This document shows positions 9,080 through 18,998 of a stretch of DNA of 64,000 nucleotides, in pieces (positions within the stretch are counted from its first letter, which is position 1; every line of letters begins with the position of its first letter). Source of the DNA: Hymenobacter terrenus (GTDB lineage Bacteria > Bacteroidota > Bacteroidia > Cytophagales > Hymenobacteraceae); assembly GCF_000972495.1 (NCBI RefSeq), contig NZ_LATM01000002.1:1-64000 (forward strand), given 5' to 3'. A program made the translations under genes and the position numbers. Under the pieces are notes generated by a model that was given only the letters and a program-made list of their open reading frames with translations, was not told the origin of the DNA and did not search any database.

Positions 9080-10222
9080 ATGACCCTTCCTTTAAAAGCT
9101 ACGTTGTTTGTTCGCCCCGACGCGGCCCTTTTAGGCAATGCAATATTCTCGGGAGCACCCATTGGGGGCATGAAAAGCGACATGTACCAGTTCATAGCCC
9201 TGCGCCATGAGCTGCGGCGGCATGGGGTAGAGCTGGCAACGCAGGACATTCATCCGCCTCAGGAATCGGTGCTGGTGCTGTCGCTGGACCAGGTCGATTT
9301 TTTTCAGGATTACCAGCGCTCGGCGGGCCAGGTGCTGTGCCTAATGCTCTCGGAGCCGCCCACTTATTTCCCTACCAACTGGCAGCCGGCCCGGCACTCG
9401 GTTTTCGACCGCATCCTGACTTATGATGCCCGCATGGTCGATAACGTGCGGTATTTTCGTTACCACTACGCTATCGACTTTGAGTCGTACCCAATTTCCC
9501 AGGCGGTTAGCGAAGCAGAATTCTCTCAGCGCAAGCTTTGCATTTTGGCGGCAGCTTCCTTTGGTGTGATGCCGCCGCCCGCTGGTTCGCCTTCCTTGCT
9601 TTACGAGCGGTTCAGCACGTTGCGCTGGTTTGCCGCGCATCACCCCGACGAGTTTGATTTTTTCAGCCGCGGCGTGAACCCCGACACGTACACCAGTTTC
9701 CGTGGAGCGGGCTTGCTTAAGCGCTGGCTGCCGGGCGTGGTGCTGCGAGCCATTGCCCGACGTCGGCAACGCATTTTCGACCGCGTGTATCGGGGCAGCA
9801 TTCCGCCCCTTGAAAAAATTGAGTACGTGCGTCGCTACAAGTTTGCCATTGCCTACGAAAATACCGAAGGGCTGAACGGCTACCTCACGGAAAAACTATT
9901 CGACTGCCTAGCGGCCGCCAACGTGCCCGTGTACTTGGGCGACCACCTGCCAGCCGACCTCGTACCGCCGACCTGCTACATTGACCGGCGGCAATTTGCC
10001 ACCCACGAGGAACTGTACCGCTACTTGGCCGAAATGCCTTATGCTCGCTACGCCGAATACGTAGCCGCGATTGAGGAATTTATGCGGCAGGCTCCGCAGG
10101 GTGTTTTGTCGACAGCCTATAATACCCGCCTGTTGGCCGACGCGTTACTAGGCGCTTTGCCGGCTGCAATAGCCGCTACTGCTTTTTCCTCCCCGAACAC
10201 AACGCTCTCCCATTATGGCTGA
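9080..10222 (+). CDS. GT10 (alpha-1,3/4-type) fucosyltransferase
   Basis: The C-terminal half carries the GT10 fucosyltransferase motif: KFAIAYENTEGLNGYLTEKL followed by NVPVYLGDH and CYIDRRQF (about residues 255-310), which binds GDP-fucose. The protein is 380 residues, cytosolic in appearance, with no transmembrane segment. Being next to fcl fits a fucose-transfer role. Acceptor and linkage are unknown. Its stop lies 8 bases inside the following aminotransferase gene. Confidence 0.88.
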   Translation: MTLPLKATLFVRPDAALLGNAIFSGAPIGGMKSDMYQFIALRHELRRHGVELATQDIHPPQESVLVLSLDQVDFFQDYQRSAGQVLCLMLSEPPTYFPTNWQPARHSVFDRILTYDARMVDNVRYFRYHYAIDFESYPISQAVSEAEFSQRKLCILAAASFGVMPPPAGSPSLLYERFSTLRWFAAHHPDEFDFFSRGVNPDTYTSFRGAGLLKRWLPGVVLRAIARRRQRIFDRVYRGSIPPLEKIEYVRRYKFAIAYENTEGLNGYLTEKLFDCLAAANVPVYLGDHLPADLVPPTCYIDRRQFATHEELYRYLAEMPYARYAEYVAAIEEFMRQAPQGVLSTAYNTRLLADALLGALPAAIAATAFSSPNTTLSHYG

Positions 10223-11375
10223 TATAGCTCCAGTATCGCTATTGACTGGTACGCCGGCCCCTCCCGGCGGACAACTTCTGCCGCTGTTCAGCACCTTCGT
10301 GCACCCGGCCGCGCAACAGCGCGTTGCGGCCGTGCTGCAAAGCACCTTTTTAAGTGAAGGCAAGCTGGTAAAAGAATTTGAAACCCGCTTGGCCGCCGAG
10401 CTGGGTATGCTGCATCCGGCCGCGCTCAACTCGGGTACTAGTGCTCTGCACCTAGCCTTGGAAGTAGCCGGCGTCGGCGCTGGCGACGAGGTAATTTTGG
10501 CTCCGCAAACGTTCATTGCCTCGGCCATTACCGTTGTGCAGGTAGGTGCCAAACCTGTTTTTGCCGACATCCAGTACGAAACGGGCAATGTTGACCCTAC
10601 TGACATCGAACACCGTATTACCGAGCGTACCAAAGCCATAATGGCTGTGCATTGGGGCGGTTATCCCTGCGATATGGCCGAGATTCAGACCATTGCTAAC
10701 CGCCACGGTCTTGTGGTGATTGAAGACGCGGCTCACTCGCCGGGGGCTACCTATCAGGGCCAACCCATCGGCTCTATTTCGGACTTTACCTGCTTTTCGT
10801 TCCAGGCCATCAAGCACCTGACCACTGGTGATGGCGGCGCCCTCTGTGCCCGCGACCCAGAGCGGGCCCGTGAAGTTTTCCGTCGGCGCTGGTTTGGCAT
10901 CGACCGGGCCCATTCGCCAATAAATGAAGTAGGCGAGCGCGAATACGACCTCACCGATGTGGGCTACAAGTACCATCTCAGCGACTACGCGGCCGCGCTC
11001 GGCTTGGCGAACCTTGATGGCTTCGCTGAACGCATGAGCGTGCGTCGTGCCCGAGTGGCGCAGTATCACAGCGGTTTGCAGAATGTGCCTGGTCTCACTC
11101 ATTTCACTCATCAGGCCGACCGTGAAAGTGCCCACTGGCTGTTTGGCTTTCACGTCGAAAACCGCCTGTCCTTCATCCGGGCCTTGAAAAGCAAGGGAAT
11201 AGCGTCTTCGGTAGTGCATGATGGTATTGACCACAATACCCTTTTTGGTGGCAAGCGCCCGGAACTGACTCGCCAGCGTCGCTTCGACAAAACTCAGATT
11301 CATATTCCCCTGCACGATGACCTTACGGCCGAGCAAGCGGAGTATGTAATTGACACAATCAAACAAGGATGGTAG
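10215..11375 (+). CDS. DegT/DnrJ/EryC1/StrS sugar aminotransferase
   Basis: PLP-dependent nucleotide-sugar aminotransferase of 386 residues. Signature points: LNSGTSALHLAL, EDAAHSPGATY (Asp for the pyridine nitrogen) and FSFQAIKHLTTGDGG with the Schiff-base lysine. Unlike rfbH it keeps that lysine, so it should transfer an amino group to a keto sugar. With gmd in the cluster, GDP-4-keto-6-deoxymannose is one possible substrate, but the motif is not that of classical perosamine synthase and I leave the substrate open. It overlaps its neighbours at both ends. Confidence 0.85.
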   Translation: MADIAPVSLLTGTPAPPGGQLLPLFSTFVHPAAQQRVAAVLQSTFLSEGKLVKEFETRLAAELGMLHPAALNSGTSALHLALEVAGVGAGDEVILAPQTFIASAITVVQVGAKPVFADIQYETGNVDPTDIEHRITERTKAIMAVHWGGYPCDMAEIQTIANRHGLVVIEDAAHSPGATYQGQPIGSISDFTCFSFQAIKHLTTGDGGALCARDPERAREVFRRRWFGIDRAHSPINEVGEREYDLTDVGYKYHLSDYAAALGLANLDGFAERMSVRRARVAQYHSGLQNVPGLTHFTHQADRESAHWLFGFHVENRLSFIRALKSKGIASSVVHDGIDHNTLFGGKRPELTRQRRFDKTQIHIPLHDDLTAEQAEYVIDTIKQGW

Positions 11376-12325
11376 ATACACCGGCCGACATGAAAGTCGT
11401 TTTATTCGGCGATACTGGCTTTGCCGGTCGTAACGTGGCAGCGGCACTACGCCAGCACGGCGTGGCCGTCGTGGGCGCGTCGCGTGCGTCGGGACCGTTG
11501 GACCTGCGCGATACGGCCGCCACCACGGCTTTTCTTACCCGGCACCAGCCCGACTTTATCGTGAACTGCGCCGCTCACGTGGGCTCGCTGAACTATGTGA
11601 CGGAGCAGGCAGCCACCGTGGTAGCCGATAATTCGCGCATGATACTCGGGATGTACGAGGCCGTAACGCAAGCCTGCCCGAAGGCAATTGTTATCAACCC
11701 CATTGCCAACTGCGCCTATCCGGCTACTGCAACCGTATTTCGGGAAGAGGAGTGGTGGAATGGCCATTTGCACCGCTCGGTACTGAGTTATGGCACGAGC
11801 CGTCGGTTGCTGTGGGCCGTAGCCGAATGCTTCGCCATGCAGGACGGCGTGCGCAGCATTCATCTGCTCACGCCCAACATGTACGGGCCCTACGACTCGA
11901 CCGACCCAAACAAGGCCCACGCCCTAAACGCGCTGATTTCGAAGTTTGTCAAGGCCGAACGTGCCCATCAGCCCGAACTGTCCATTTGGGGCACCGGTCA
12001 GCCGGTGCGCGAGTGGCTGTACGCCCCCGACTTTGGCCGCCTGGTGTGGGAAGTGCTGCAAAACCCTGACCGCCCGGGCCTCGACCAGCCCACCAACCTG
12101 GCCCAGAACGATGGCCTGAGCGTGAAAGACCTCGTGGACCTGATTCAGACCCAGTTCAGCTACCACGGCCGGTTAGCCTGGGACCCTACCAAGCCCGATG
12201 GGGCTCCCCGCAAGGTGATGGACGATACCAAATTTCGCACCGTCTTCCCCGAATTTCAATTTACCGATTTCAAAGACGGAATCGCTGAAACGGTGAAGTA
12301 CTACGAATCGGTGTATCCATACTAA
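11369..12325 (+). CDS. Fcl-like SDR with altered catalytic triad
   Basis: Homologous along its length to the GDP-fucose synthase at 8089 (for example NMYGPYDS, GTGQPVREWLYAPD and PDGAPRKVMD). Compared with that protein, the triad Ser is Ala113 (in PIANCAYP) and the Lys is Arg145 (SYGTSRR), while Tyr141, the epimerase Cys115 and His184 remain. That pattern could mean an epimerase with little or no reductase activity, or a different reductase. The ATG at 11369 overlaps the previous stop (ATGGTAG); a second ATG at 11390 matches the usual family start. Confidence 0.75.
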   Translation: MVDTPADMKVVLFGDTGFAGRNVAAALRQHGVAVVGASRASGPLDLRDTAATTAFLTRHQPDFIVNCAAHVGSLNYVTEQAATVVADNSRMILGMYEAVTQACPKAIVINPIANCAYPATATVFREEEWWNGHLHRSVLSYGTSRRLLWAVAECFAMQDGVRSIHLLTPNMYGPYDSTDPNKAHALNALISKFVKAERAHQPELSIWGTGQPVREWLYAPDFGRLVWEVLQNPDRPGLDQPTNLAQNDGLSVKDLVDLIQTQFSYHGRLAWDPTKPDGAPRKVMDDTKFRTVFPEFQFTDFKDGIAETVKYYESVYPY

Positions 12326-12354
12326 TTTCAACCTTAAATCCAAGAACAGTCACC

Positions 12355-12912
12355 ATGTCAACGCTTTCAGAACAGTACGATAAAACGTTGCTGCGTAGTT
12401 GCGGTAATGATGTTTTCATTAGCGCCAACGTTGAAATCCGACGGCCTCAGTTGGTTTCCGTTGGTCAGCATGTCGCTATTGACACCGGTTTTTATTTGAC
12501 TACCCAAGCTGAAATTGGTGATTATATTCACATCGCGCCTTACGTTACAATTATAGGTGGGGCAAAAGGGCTGTTGCAAATGGCCGATTTTGCTACCATC
12601 GCCGCAGGTTCACGTATCATCTGCGGCAGCGACGGCCACATGGGAGTGGGGCTGGTGGGCCCCACCATCCCCGCCGAATTTCAAGATGAAATAACCCATG
12701 CTCCGGTAATATTCGAGCGTTTTGCCAGCGTTGGTACCAACGTGGTGGTAATGCCTGGGGTGACACTGGCCGAAGGGAGCGTAGTGGGTGCTTGCTCGAT
12801 GATTACCAAGAGTACCGAGCCGTGGACCATCTATATTGGGATTCCTGCCAAGCCGGTCAAAATCCGGCCCCGCGCCAAAATGGAGGATTACGCCAGACAG
12901 TTGGGGTACTAG
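12355..12912 (+). CDS. Left-handed beta-helix acyltransferase
   Basis: A 185-residue hexapeptide-repeat protein of the maltose/galactoside O-acetyltransferase (WbbJ-like) type. Imperfect [LIV]Gx4 repeats run through VSVGQHVAIDTGF, AEIGDYIHIAPYV and the closing VGTNVVVMPGV ... IPAKPVKIRP, which forms the acetyl-CoA site. It follows an aminotransferase and an altered SDR, so it might N- or O-acylate the sugar they make. The substrate is inferred only from position. Confidence 0.8.
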   Translation: MSTLSEQYDKTLLRSCGNDVFISANVEIRRPQLVSVGQHVAIDTGFYLTTQAEIGDYIHIAPYVTIIGGAKGLLQMADFATIAAGSRIICGSDGHMGVGLVGPTIPAEFQDEITHAPVIFERFASVGTNVVVMPGVTLAEGSVVGACSMITKSTEPWTIYIGIPAKPVKIRPRAKMEDYARQLGY

Positions 12913-12935
12913 CGCGAGAAACGCACGAGCAATTA

Positions 12936-13967
12936 TTGTCACGGATTCATTTAAATTTCAAGCCAGAAGTGCCGGATTACAGCCTTTCTTACGTTCTCAC
13001 CACTTACAATAAGCTGCCTTATCTGAAACAGGTAGTGGAGCGGCTCGTTGCCGCCCGGCAGCCGGACGAGGAAATTGTGGTGGCCGACGGCGGGAGCAAG
13101 GACGGCACGCCCGAGTACTTGCAAGGGCTGTTCGAGGCCGGCCTGATTCAGCAGTATGTATCGGAGCGCGACAAGGGCGAGGCGCACGGGTTCAACAAGG
13201 CCATGCTGCGCGCCCGGGGCGACCTGCTGAAGGTGATAACTGACGACGACGCCTTTTGCTACCCGGCCATCGGCGAAGCCAAAGCCTTTATGCTGGCCCA
13301 TCCCGAAGTGGACGTGCTAACGGGCAACACCGGCCTCATTCACCTCGAAAAGCTGGATACGGCGACCCTCTACGACGATGTGGCCGATAATTTTCGCCGG
13401 TGGCTGGCCCACCGGGAAGTTGTGTGGCTGATTGGGCTGCCGCTGCTCATCCGGCGCACGTCGCTGGCGCTTACGGGGCTGTTTCATACCGGCGTGGTGC
13501 AGGTCGATACCGAATTTACCTACCGCATCACCGGCCTGAATGTGAGCTTGGCCTGGAGCACGGCCGTGCTCAGCGTGCGCCTCGAAAACCCCCAGAGCAA
13601 CTTCCGGGTGATGAATCAGGGCAAGGGCCGTAGCGCCAGCACCGAGGAAGCGGAGCGGATGCGCTATTACTACGACAAGCGCTTTGGGAACGACCTGGGC
13701 AGCTTGCTGCGCCAGCGCGTGCCTTATGCCGAGTGGCTGAAGCGGCCCCTGCGCCCGTTCAAGCGCGCCCTTTTTGGCCTGCTGAACTGGCCCCAGTACA
13801 AGGGTAACACCCCCCTGCTCACCGGCCATGTGGCAGCGGCAACGGGCCCGGCCGCCGACCTGGCCACGGCCTTCGCGGTGGCCGACCGATTTATGGCCGA
13901 CTACAACGCGGCTCACCCGACGGAATTCCTTTTTCAAGCCAATCAGCTCACCAAAGTCTTGGCATAA
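12936..13967 (+). CDS. Family 2 glycosyltransferase
   Basis: GT2 protein with LSYVLTTYNKLPYLKQVVERL at the N terminus, VVADGGSKDGTPEYL as the nucleotide-binding part, and VITDDDAF as the DxD motif. The start is uncertain because no ATG stands near the domain; I used TTG at 12936, which gives 343 residues beginning just before the first strand. The open frame itself extends back into the acyltransferase gene. GC-rich, like its neighbours up to gmd. Confidence 0.8.
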   Translation: MSRIHLNFKPEVPDYSLSYVLTTYNKLPYLKQVVERLVAARQPDEEIVVADGGSKDGTPEYLQGLFEAGLIQQYVSERDKGEAHGFNKAMLRARGDLLKVITDDDAFCYPAIGEAKAFMLAHPEVDVLTGNTGLIHLEKLDTATLYDDVADNFRRWLAHREVVWLIGLPLLIRRTSLALTGLFHTGVVQVDTEFTYRITGLNVSLAWSTAVLSVRLENPQSNFRVMNQGKGRSASTEEAERMRYYYDKRFGNDLGSLLRQRVPYAEWLKRPLRPFKRALFGLLNWPQYKGNTPLLTGHVAAATGPAADLATAFAVADRFMADYNAAHPTEFLFQANQLTKVLA

Positions 13968-14024
13968 CCCGACTTTACATCTTTTCATTGAGGCCAGCTT
14001 ACGGCTTCCGTTACCAGTTTTCTT

Positions 14025-15149
14025 ATGAAAGTTGCCCTCATCACCGGCATCACGGGCCAGGACGGTGCGTACCTCACCGAATTTCTGTTGGAGAAAGGCT
14101 ATGATGTTCATGGCATAAAGCGGCGCTCGTCGCTATTCAACACCGACCGTATCGACCACCTGATGGCGGACGAGCATGGCCGTAAAAACCCGCGCCTCAC
14201 CAATCATTACGGCGACCTTTCCGACTCCACGAACCTGATTCGCATCATTCAGGAAGTGCAACCCGACGAGATTTATAATCTGGGAGCCATGTCGCACGTA
14301 AAAGTGAGCTTCGACGCGCCCGAGTACGTGGCCGACGTGGATGGCGTGGGCACCCTGCGCATCCTGGAAGCCGTGCGCCTGCTGGGGCTCACCAAAAAGA
14401 CCCGGATTTACCAAGCCAGCACGTCCGAGCTCTACGGCCTGGTGCAGGAGGTGCCCCAGCGCGAAACCACGCCCTTTTACCCGCGCTCACCCTACGCTGT
14501 GGCCAAGCTCTACGGCTACTGGATTACGGTCAATTACCGCGAAGCCTACGGCATGTACGCTTGCAACGGCATTCTGTTCAACCACGAAAGCCCCTTGCGC
14601 GGCGAAACCTTCGTGACCCGCAAAATCACCCGCGGCGTGGCCCAGATTGCGCAGGGAATGCGCGACGATATTTTGCTGGGTAACCTGGACGCTAAGCGCG
14701 ACTGGGGTCATGCCAAGGATTACGTACAGGCAATGTGGCTCATCCTTCAGCAGGAAACCCCCGAAGATTTCGTCATCGCCACGGGAGTTACCACCACGGT
14801 GCGTGAGTTCGTGCGCATGGCCTTCGAGGAAGTTGGCATTGAGGTAGCGTTTACGGGAGAAGGAATTGAGGAAGTTGGTAAAGTAGTGGCTTGCCACAAC
14901 GCGGATTACCAAGTGGAAGCCGGCCGCGTGGTATGCCGCGTAGACGAGGCGTACTTCCGTCCCACCGAAGTAGAACTGCTCATCGGTGACCCGGCTAAGT
15001 GCAAAGCCAAGTTGGGCTGGGAGCCGAAATATGACCTGGCCGCCTTGGTGCAGAATATGATGCAGGCCGATATGGAGCTATTTAAACGCGACGCCTTCCT
15101 GCTAAAAGGTGGCCATAAGGTGAATTATCAGCACGAGCAGCACCAATAA
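14025..15149 (+). CDS. gmd: GDP-mannose 4,6-dehydratase
   Basis: Makes GDP-4-keto-6-deoxymannose from GDP-mannose, the substrate of Fcl and a possible substrate of the aminotransferase at 10215. NADP loop [20 protein letters not shown], then the catalytic STSELYG and [12 protein letters not shown] (Tyr-x3-Lys), and the conserved [18 protein letters not shown]. Length 374 residues, as usual. A cupin mannose-6-phosphate isomerase at 47422 could feed the same pathway. It closes the GC-rich GDP-sugar block; an intergenic stretch of about 200 bases follows. Confidence 0.96.
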   Translation: MKVALITGITGQDGAYLTEFLLEKGYDVHGIKRRSSLFNTDRIDHLMADEHGRKNPRLTNHYGDLSDSTNLIRIIQEVQPDEIYNLGAMSHVKVSFDAPEYVADVDGVGTLRILEAVRLLGLTKKTRIYQASTSELYGLVQEVPQRETTPFYPRSPYAVAKLYGYWITVNYREAYGMYACNGILFNHESPLRGETFVTRKITRGVAQIAQGMRDDILLGNLDAKRDWGHAKDYVQAMWLILQQETPEDFVIATGVTTTVREFVRMAFEEVGIEVAFTGEGIEEVGKVVACHNADYQVEAGRVVCRVDEAYFRPTEVELLIGDPAKCKAKLGWEPKYDLAALVQNMMQADMELFKRDAFLLKGGHKVNYQHEQHQ

Positions 15150-15352
15150 CGGCGCGCTTTATTACCCCAGCAATTGTAGCGCTGCATTAAAATTGTCAGG
15201 GTAGCAAAGTGCGCTATTAGTTATAAACACCTGTCTTAATAAATTGCTGGCTAGTGCCTGAATGGCCATAAAACCAGTGGATTATACGAGCAAGTCATTG
15301 TGGCTGTACCTTAGCAAACCAGGCTGAGAGCATTCACTTATATCCTTTTGTT

Positions 15353-16750
15353 TTGAAGAAACGAGTCCAGCAATTTGTACAACAGAATCTGCAGTCTTTA
15401 CGACAAAAAGGTTCTTTTGCACAAAATTTTGCTGTTACCTTATCGGGTACTGCGGCTGCTACTGCTTTAGGTTTTTTGTTCTCGCCGGTGATGTCTCGCA
15501 TATATCCTCCGGCTGCTTATGGCGAGTTTGCGGTGTTCAACTCTATTGCTAGCAACCTAGCAATGATATCTACCTTTGCCTATACCGGTGCTTACCTTCT
15601 TCCCAAAACGCAGGAGAAGTTTTATGCTTTGATGCAGTTGACGGTAGTCCTCACTTTGGCGGCCTGTCTCTTCACTATACTGGCCATGCTGTTAGGAGGA
15701 CACCAATTACTGGTGTGGTTGAACGTAGAAGCAATCGGTAATCTCATTTATACGTTGCCCATTTTTCTATTGCTTTTCAACCTAGCCACTATAGCGGGTG
15801 GTTGGTATTTGCGGGAAAAGCAATTTGTAAAGCGTGTTGGGGTGGATATAACAACTATTCTAATAGGACGAGGTGCTACAGTTGGTTATGGTTGGTGGTC
15901 TAGTGGTGATGTAGCTGGCTTGTTTATTGGAGAGTTTTTTTCGCGTCTTGTTGCTTTCGTTGGTTTGTCTGTTGGTCGTATTCAAGGAGCTTATGGTGTA
16001 ATATGGCGCACATTTTCGTGGGCTGGTATACGGGCCGTCGCTTTAGAATACAAAGATTTTCCGTTGTATGTACTACCGGCAGGGTTTGTTGGTACCATTT
16101 CGACACAATTGCCAATTTACGTGCTAAGCTCGGGGTTCGGGGCAACGCCGGTGGGTCTGTATTCATTTTCTGTCAGTTTGCTTGAAATTCCTATCAACTT
16201 AATTGGCAGTGCCATATTACCAGTATTCTGGCAAAAAGCTGCGGAAATACATCATAATGAGCCAGAAAGACTTCCTGGATTAACACTCAATCTTTACAAT
16301 AAGCTATTATACCTGGGCTTGTTGCCGTTTGGCGTCATAACCGTATACGGCGACATAATATTCAAATTGGTCTTCGGTATTCGCTGGGAAATGGCCGGGG
16401 TATATACCAGTTATCTTGGTTATTATTATGTGTTCAAGCTTATGTCGCTAGCCACCTCGTCTATTTATAATTTAATGGGCAAACAGCGATACGTCTTGTG
16501 GAGTAACATTGCTCTATTAATAATTCGAGGGATAGGGTTGGGAATTGGTTTACTATTTCACAATCTGAACCTAGCGCTTCTGCTTTTTGGCTTGGGAAGC
16601 TTGCTGGCAACCTTCTTGATCGACATGCAGGTTTTATCATTATTGAAGTTACCAGTGGTGCGAATAGGGCTAAGAACGATTGCCTTCGTAAGCGCTACAC
16701 TAGTAGTATTGAGGTCTATTAGATTCGGCATAGAATGGGTATTGAGTTAA
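15353..16750 (+). CDS. Wzx-type polysaccharide flippase
   Basis: A 465-residue integral membrane protein with about 12-14 hydrophobic segments and the N-terminal pattern typical of MATE/MVF-superfamily O-antigen translocases (VTLSGTAAATALGFLFSPVM followed by YGEFAVFNSIASN). It should move lipid-linked oligosaccharide repeats across the inner membrane. The start is TTG at 15353 (reading MKKRVQQF); no better ATG fits. Composition is more AT-rich than gmd, as in the genes after it. Confidence 0.82.
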   Translation: MKKRVQQFVQQNLQSLRQKGSFAQNFAVTLSGTAAATALGFLFSPVMSRIYPPAAYGEFAVFNSIASNLAMISTFAYTGAYLLPKTQEKFYALMQLTVVLTLAACLFTILAMLLGGHQLLVWLNVEAIGNLIYTLPIFLLLFNLATIAGGWYLREKQFVKRVGVDITTILIGRGATVGYGWWSSGDVAGLFIGEFFSRLVAFVGLSVGRIQGAYGVIWRTFSWAGIRAVALEYKDFPLYVLPAGFVGTISTQLPIYVLSSGFGATPVGLYSFSVSLLEIPINLIGSAILPVFWQKAAEIHHNEPERLPGLTLNLYNKLLYLGLLPFGVITVYGDIIFKLVFGIRWEMAGVYTSYLGYYYVFKLMSLATSSIYNLMGKQRYVLWSNIALLIIRGIGLGIGLLFHNLNLALLLFGLGSLLATFLIDMQVLSLLKLPVVRIGLRTIAFVSATLVVLRSIRFGIEWVLS

Positions 16751-16977
16751 GCAAGCGGATGGGTGGGTCTTGTAGAATGCATGGTTGCCAAATGGTTAAA
16801 GACTTATCTTTCTTCATTTGCCCATTTCTACAATCTACTCATTGCAAGAAGAAAATATACCTATTTTCTTCTTGTATGCACCATAATAAAATGTTTAACA
16901 AATTTTAATACAAGCAGACTGCCTTTTCGGAATACAGTTAATGACGATGTTGACGCTAGCCGTTGGTGGAATAAAAT

Positions 16978-18102
16978 ATGAAAGCCACGCTGTATACATT
17001 ATTAAAGGGTAGCTCAGACTGGTGGATACGGATCTTGCGTCCGTTGACCTCCGATTGGACTCGGAATCTTGGTCAGTCAGTGCTACCGCCAGAGCCACCG
17101 CTCCAATTTCTGCAGCCTCGCAACGCTGATGATTTACCGGGCCCTTACTTAGCCCAACTGCGCAGAGCGGTTATCCGCAAGGAGCGTCGGCTCTATCTAC
17201 TACGTAATGTATACGTATCGTGGCATGGCGTAGTATTCCGTAATCTGAGGCTTTTCATTCCCAGCGTATTACCTGGTTTGATCAAAGAATTTAGCGGGAG
17301 TTTTTTGCTGCGGCAGTGGAGTGGCCCACGAGCATCATTGCCAATCACTGCTGATGAAGTAGTGGGATTGGCCCACGTAAACTACGCGGTGGGGAATTAT
17401 TACCATTGGTTGATAGATTCATTACCCCGCCTGCTTGTATTACAGCGACACTACCCCGCTTGTCCGTTGTTGGTGCCCGCTCCAGTACCAGCATACGTGA
17501 AGCAAACAGCACTGATGTTTGGATTTGACCGTTTGTTGCCACTAGATAGAGGGGTTGTAGCCGCCGTTTCGCAGCTTGCAATGCCAGATTACGTGTCCGA
17601 ACCTGGCAGCCAAGACCCCGCTCTGGTCAAGGAGGTTCGGGAAACGATACTGAATTCCTTGAATCTGATGCCATCAAAGAGCCACCGGCGCATTTTCGTT
17701 TCGCGTAACCAGCAGCCTATTCGTCGCTTGTCCAACGAAGAAGCTATTGAGCCCATACTGCGGCAATACGGCTTCGAAAGTGTAAGTTTCGAAGGCATGT
17801 CCTTTGAGGACCAAGTGCGTACTATGCAGGATGCCGCTGTGCTGGTAGGAGTACACGGTGCCAATTTGACTAATATGCTATTCATGACTCCCCAAACAGT
17901 TGTAGTGGAGTTGATGAATGAAAATACGCTTGTGCTTAATGATTGCTACTACTGTTTAGCTTCAGCGCTTAACTTAGCCTATTATAACCTGCCTTGCCAA
18001 CGAATCGTCAAGCCCGGTCTCTACGATTCTAATGACCTTGACTTGGTAATTGACCCCGAAGCGTTACGGCAGTTGCTGCACCGTCTGATCACACCTTTTT
18101 AA
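16978..18102 (+). CDS. GT61-type glycosyltransferase (DUF563)
   Basis: The central block NYYHWLIDSLPRLLVLQRHY and the later VGVHGANLTNMLFM are the two conserved motifs of the GT61/DUF563 family. The length is 374 residues with no clear membrane segment. In Bacteroidota such proteins are common in capsule and LPS clusters; sugar specificity cannot be read from the sequence. Only 9 bases separate it from the next gene. Confidence 0.82.
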   Translation: MKATLYTLLKGSSDWWIRILRPLTSDWTRNLGQSVLPPEPPLQFLQPRNADDLPGPYLAQLRRAVIRKERRLYLLRNVYVSWHGVVFRNLRLFIPSVLPGLIKEFSGSFLLRQWSGPRASLPITADEVVGLAHVNYAVGNYYHWLIDSLPRLLVLQRHYPACPLLVPAPVPAYVKQTALMFGFDRLLPLDRGVVAAVSQLAMPDYVSEPGSQDPALVKEVRETILNSLNLMPSKSHRRIFVSRNQQPIRRLSNEEAIEPILRQYGFESVSFEGMSFEDQVRTMQDAAVLVGVHGANLTNMLFMTPQTVVVELMNENTLVLNDCYYCLASALNLAYYNLPCQRIVKPGLYDSNDLDLVIDPEALRQLLHRLITPF

Positions 18103-18111
18103 TCTACCTTA

Positions 18112-18987
18112 ATGAAACCTAATTTAATTCTGGGTATTAGCGACAACTACAATTATTTCCATTTAGCGCGTTTTTTTGAATCGTTATTCAAAACTCCCTT
18201 TACCGGTAAAGTTGTATTATTTGCGGGGCCCAATACCGGCCCGAATACGCTAAGCAAACTGCGCAGCCTCGGGATAGAGGTTATTCGCTACCAAAACCAA
18301 TTCACATATATCTCAGACCCGCATCCAGACAACTTTAAAGCCCTGCCGAATCCGATACATATCTACAACTTTCGCCACTTTCTGTATTACGATTACATTC
18401 TGAAGGAAGAAGCAAAGTTTGTCAATGTGCTGCTGACAGACACACGCGACGTCGTGTTTCAGAAAGACCCCTTCGATTTCCCCATTACCGATGCGTTGCA
18501 CGTGGCAATGGAAAGTCGTGAAAAGATCATCGGCCAATGCCATTACAACAGCACTTGGATGAGAAACGGCTATGGTCAGCCCAAACTTGATGAACTAGGT
18601 GATAAAATCGTAAGTTGCGCCGGCACAACCTTAGGACCGATAGCGCATATCAAACGCTATCTACACACTCTGCTCACTGACATCATCACACTGAATGATG
18701 CCTACGATTGTGCCGACCAGGCAGTTCATAATAAATTGTTGTATGCGGGGGCAATCCAACCAGTGCGACAGTTGTTCAACGATGATACTCCTATTCTGAC
18801 CGTGGGACATGAGTTTGCGTTTCAGCACGATGCGGAGGGCTATTTGCTAGATGGACGCAATCGTCGTGCTAACATCATTCACCAGTATGACCGCCATCCC
18901 AATCTATTGAAGATTATTGATGACCAGATCTTTCCAAACAAATTGCGCAAGAATTACCTTAAGCTCCGTTACAAATTATTGCCGTAA
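18112..18987 (+). CDS. Putative glycosyltransferase with DxD motif
   Basis: A 291-residue protein I cannot place in a named CAZy family with certainty. The segment FVNVLLTDTRDVVFQKDPF (about residues 104-122) is the pattern of GT-A enzymes in which a D-x-D binds the sugar nucleotide and metal, and the surrounding genes are all transferases. It has no signal peptide or membrane segment. Other roles are possible, but a transferase is the simplest reading. Confidence 0.6.
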   Translation: MKPNLILGISDNYNYFHLARFFESLFKTPFTGKVVLFAGPNTGPNTLSKLRSLGIEVIRYQNQFTYISDPHPDNFKALPNPIHIYNFRHFLYYDYILKEEAKFVNVLLTDTRDVVFQKDPFDFPITDALHVAMESREKIIGQCHYNSTWMRNGYGQPKLDELGDKIVSCAGTTLGPIAHIKRYLHTLLTDIITLNDAYDCADQAVHNKLLYAGAIQPVRQLFNDDTPILTVGHEFAFQHDAEGYLLDGRNRRANIIHQYDRHPNLLKIIDDQIFPNKLRKNYLKLRYKLLP

Positions 18988-18998
18988 CGCTACTATCA

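Noticed and set aside
10452..11447. 331-codon minus-strand frame opposite the aminotransferase
   Set aside because: The + strand encodes a full PLP aminotransferase with coupled neighbours; the minus frame has no recognisable content.
16763..16981. 72-codon + frame between the flippase and GT61 genes
   Set aside because: No good start, composition or family; it ends inside the next start codon and looks like AT-rich spacer.
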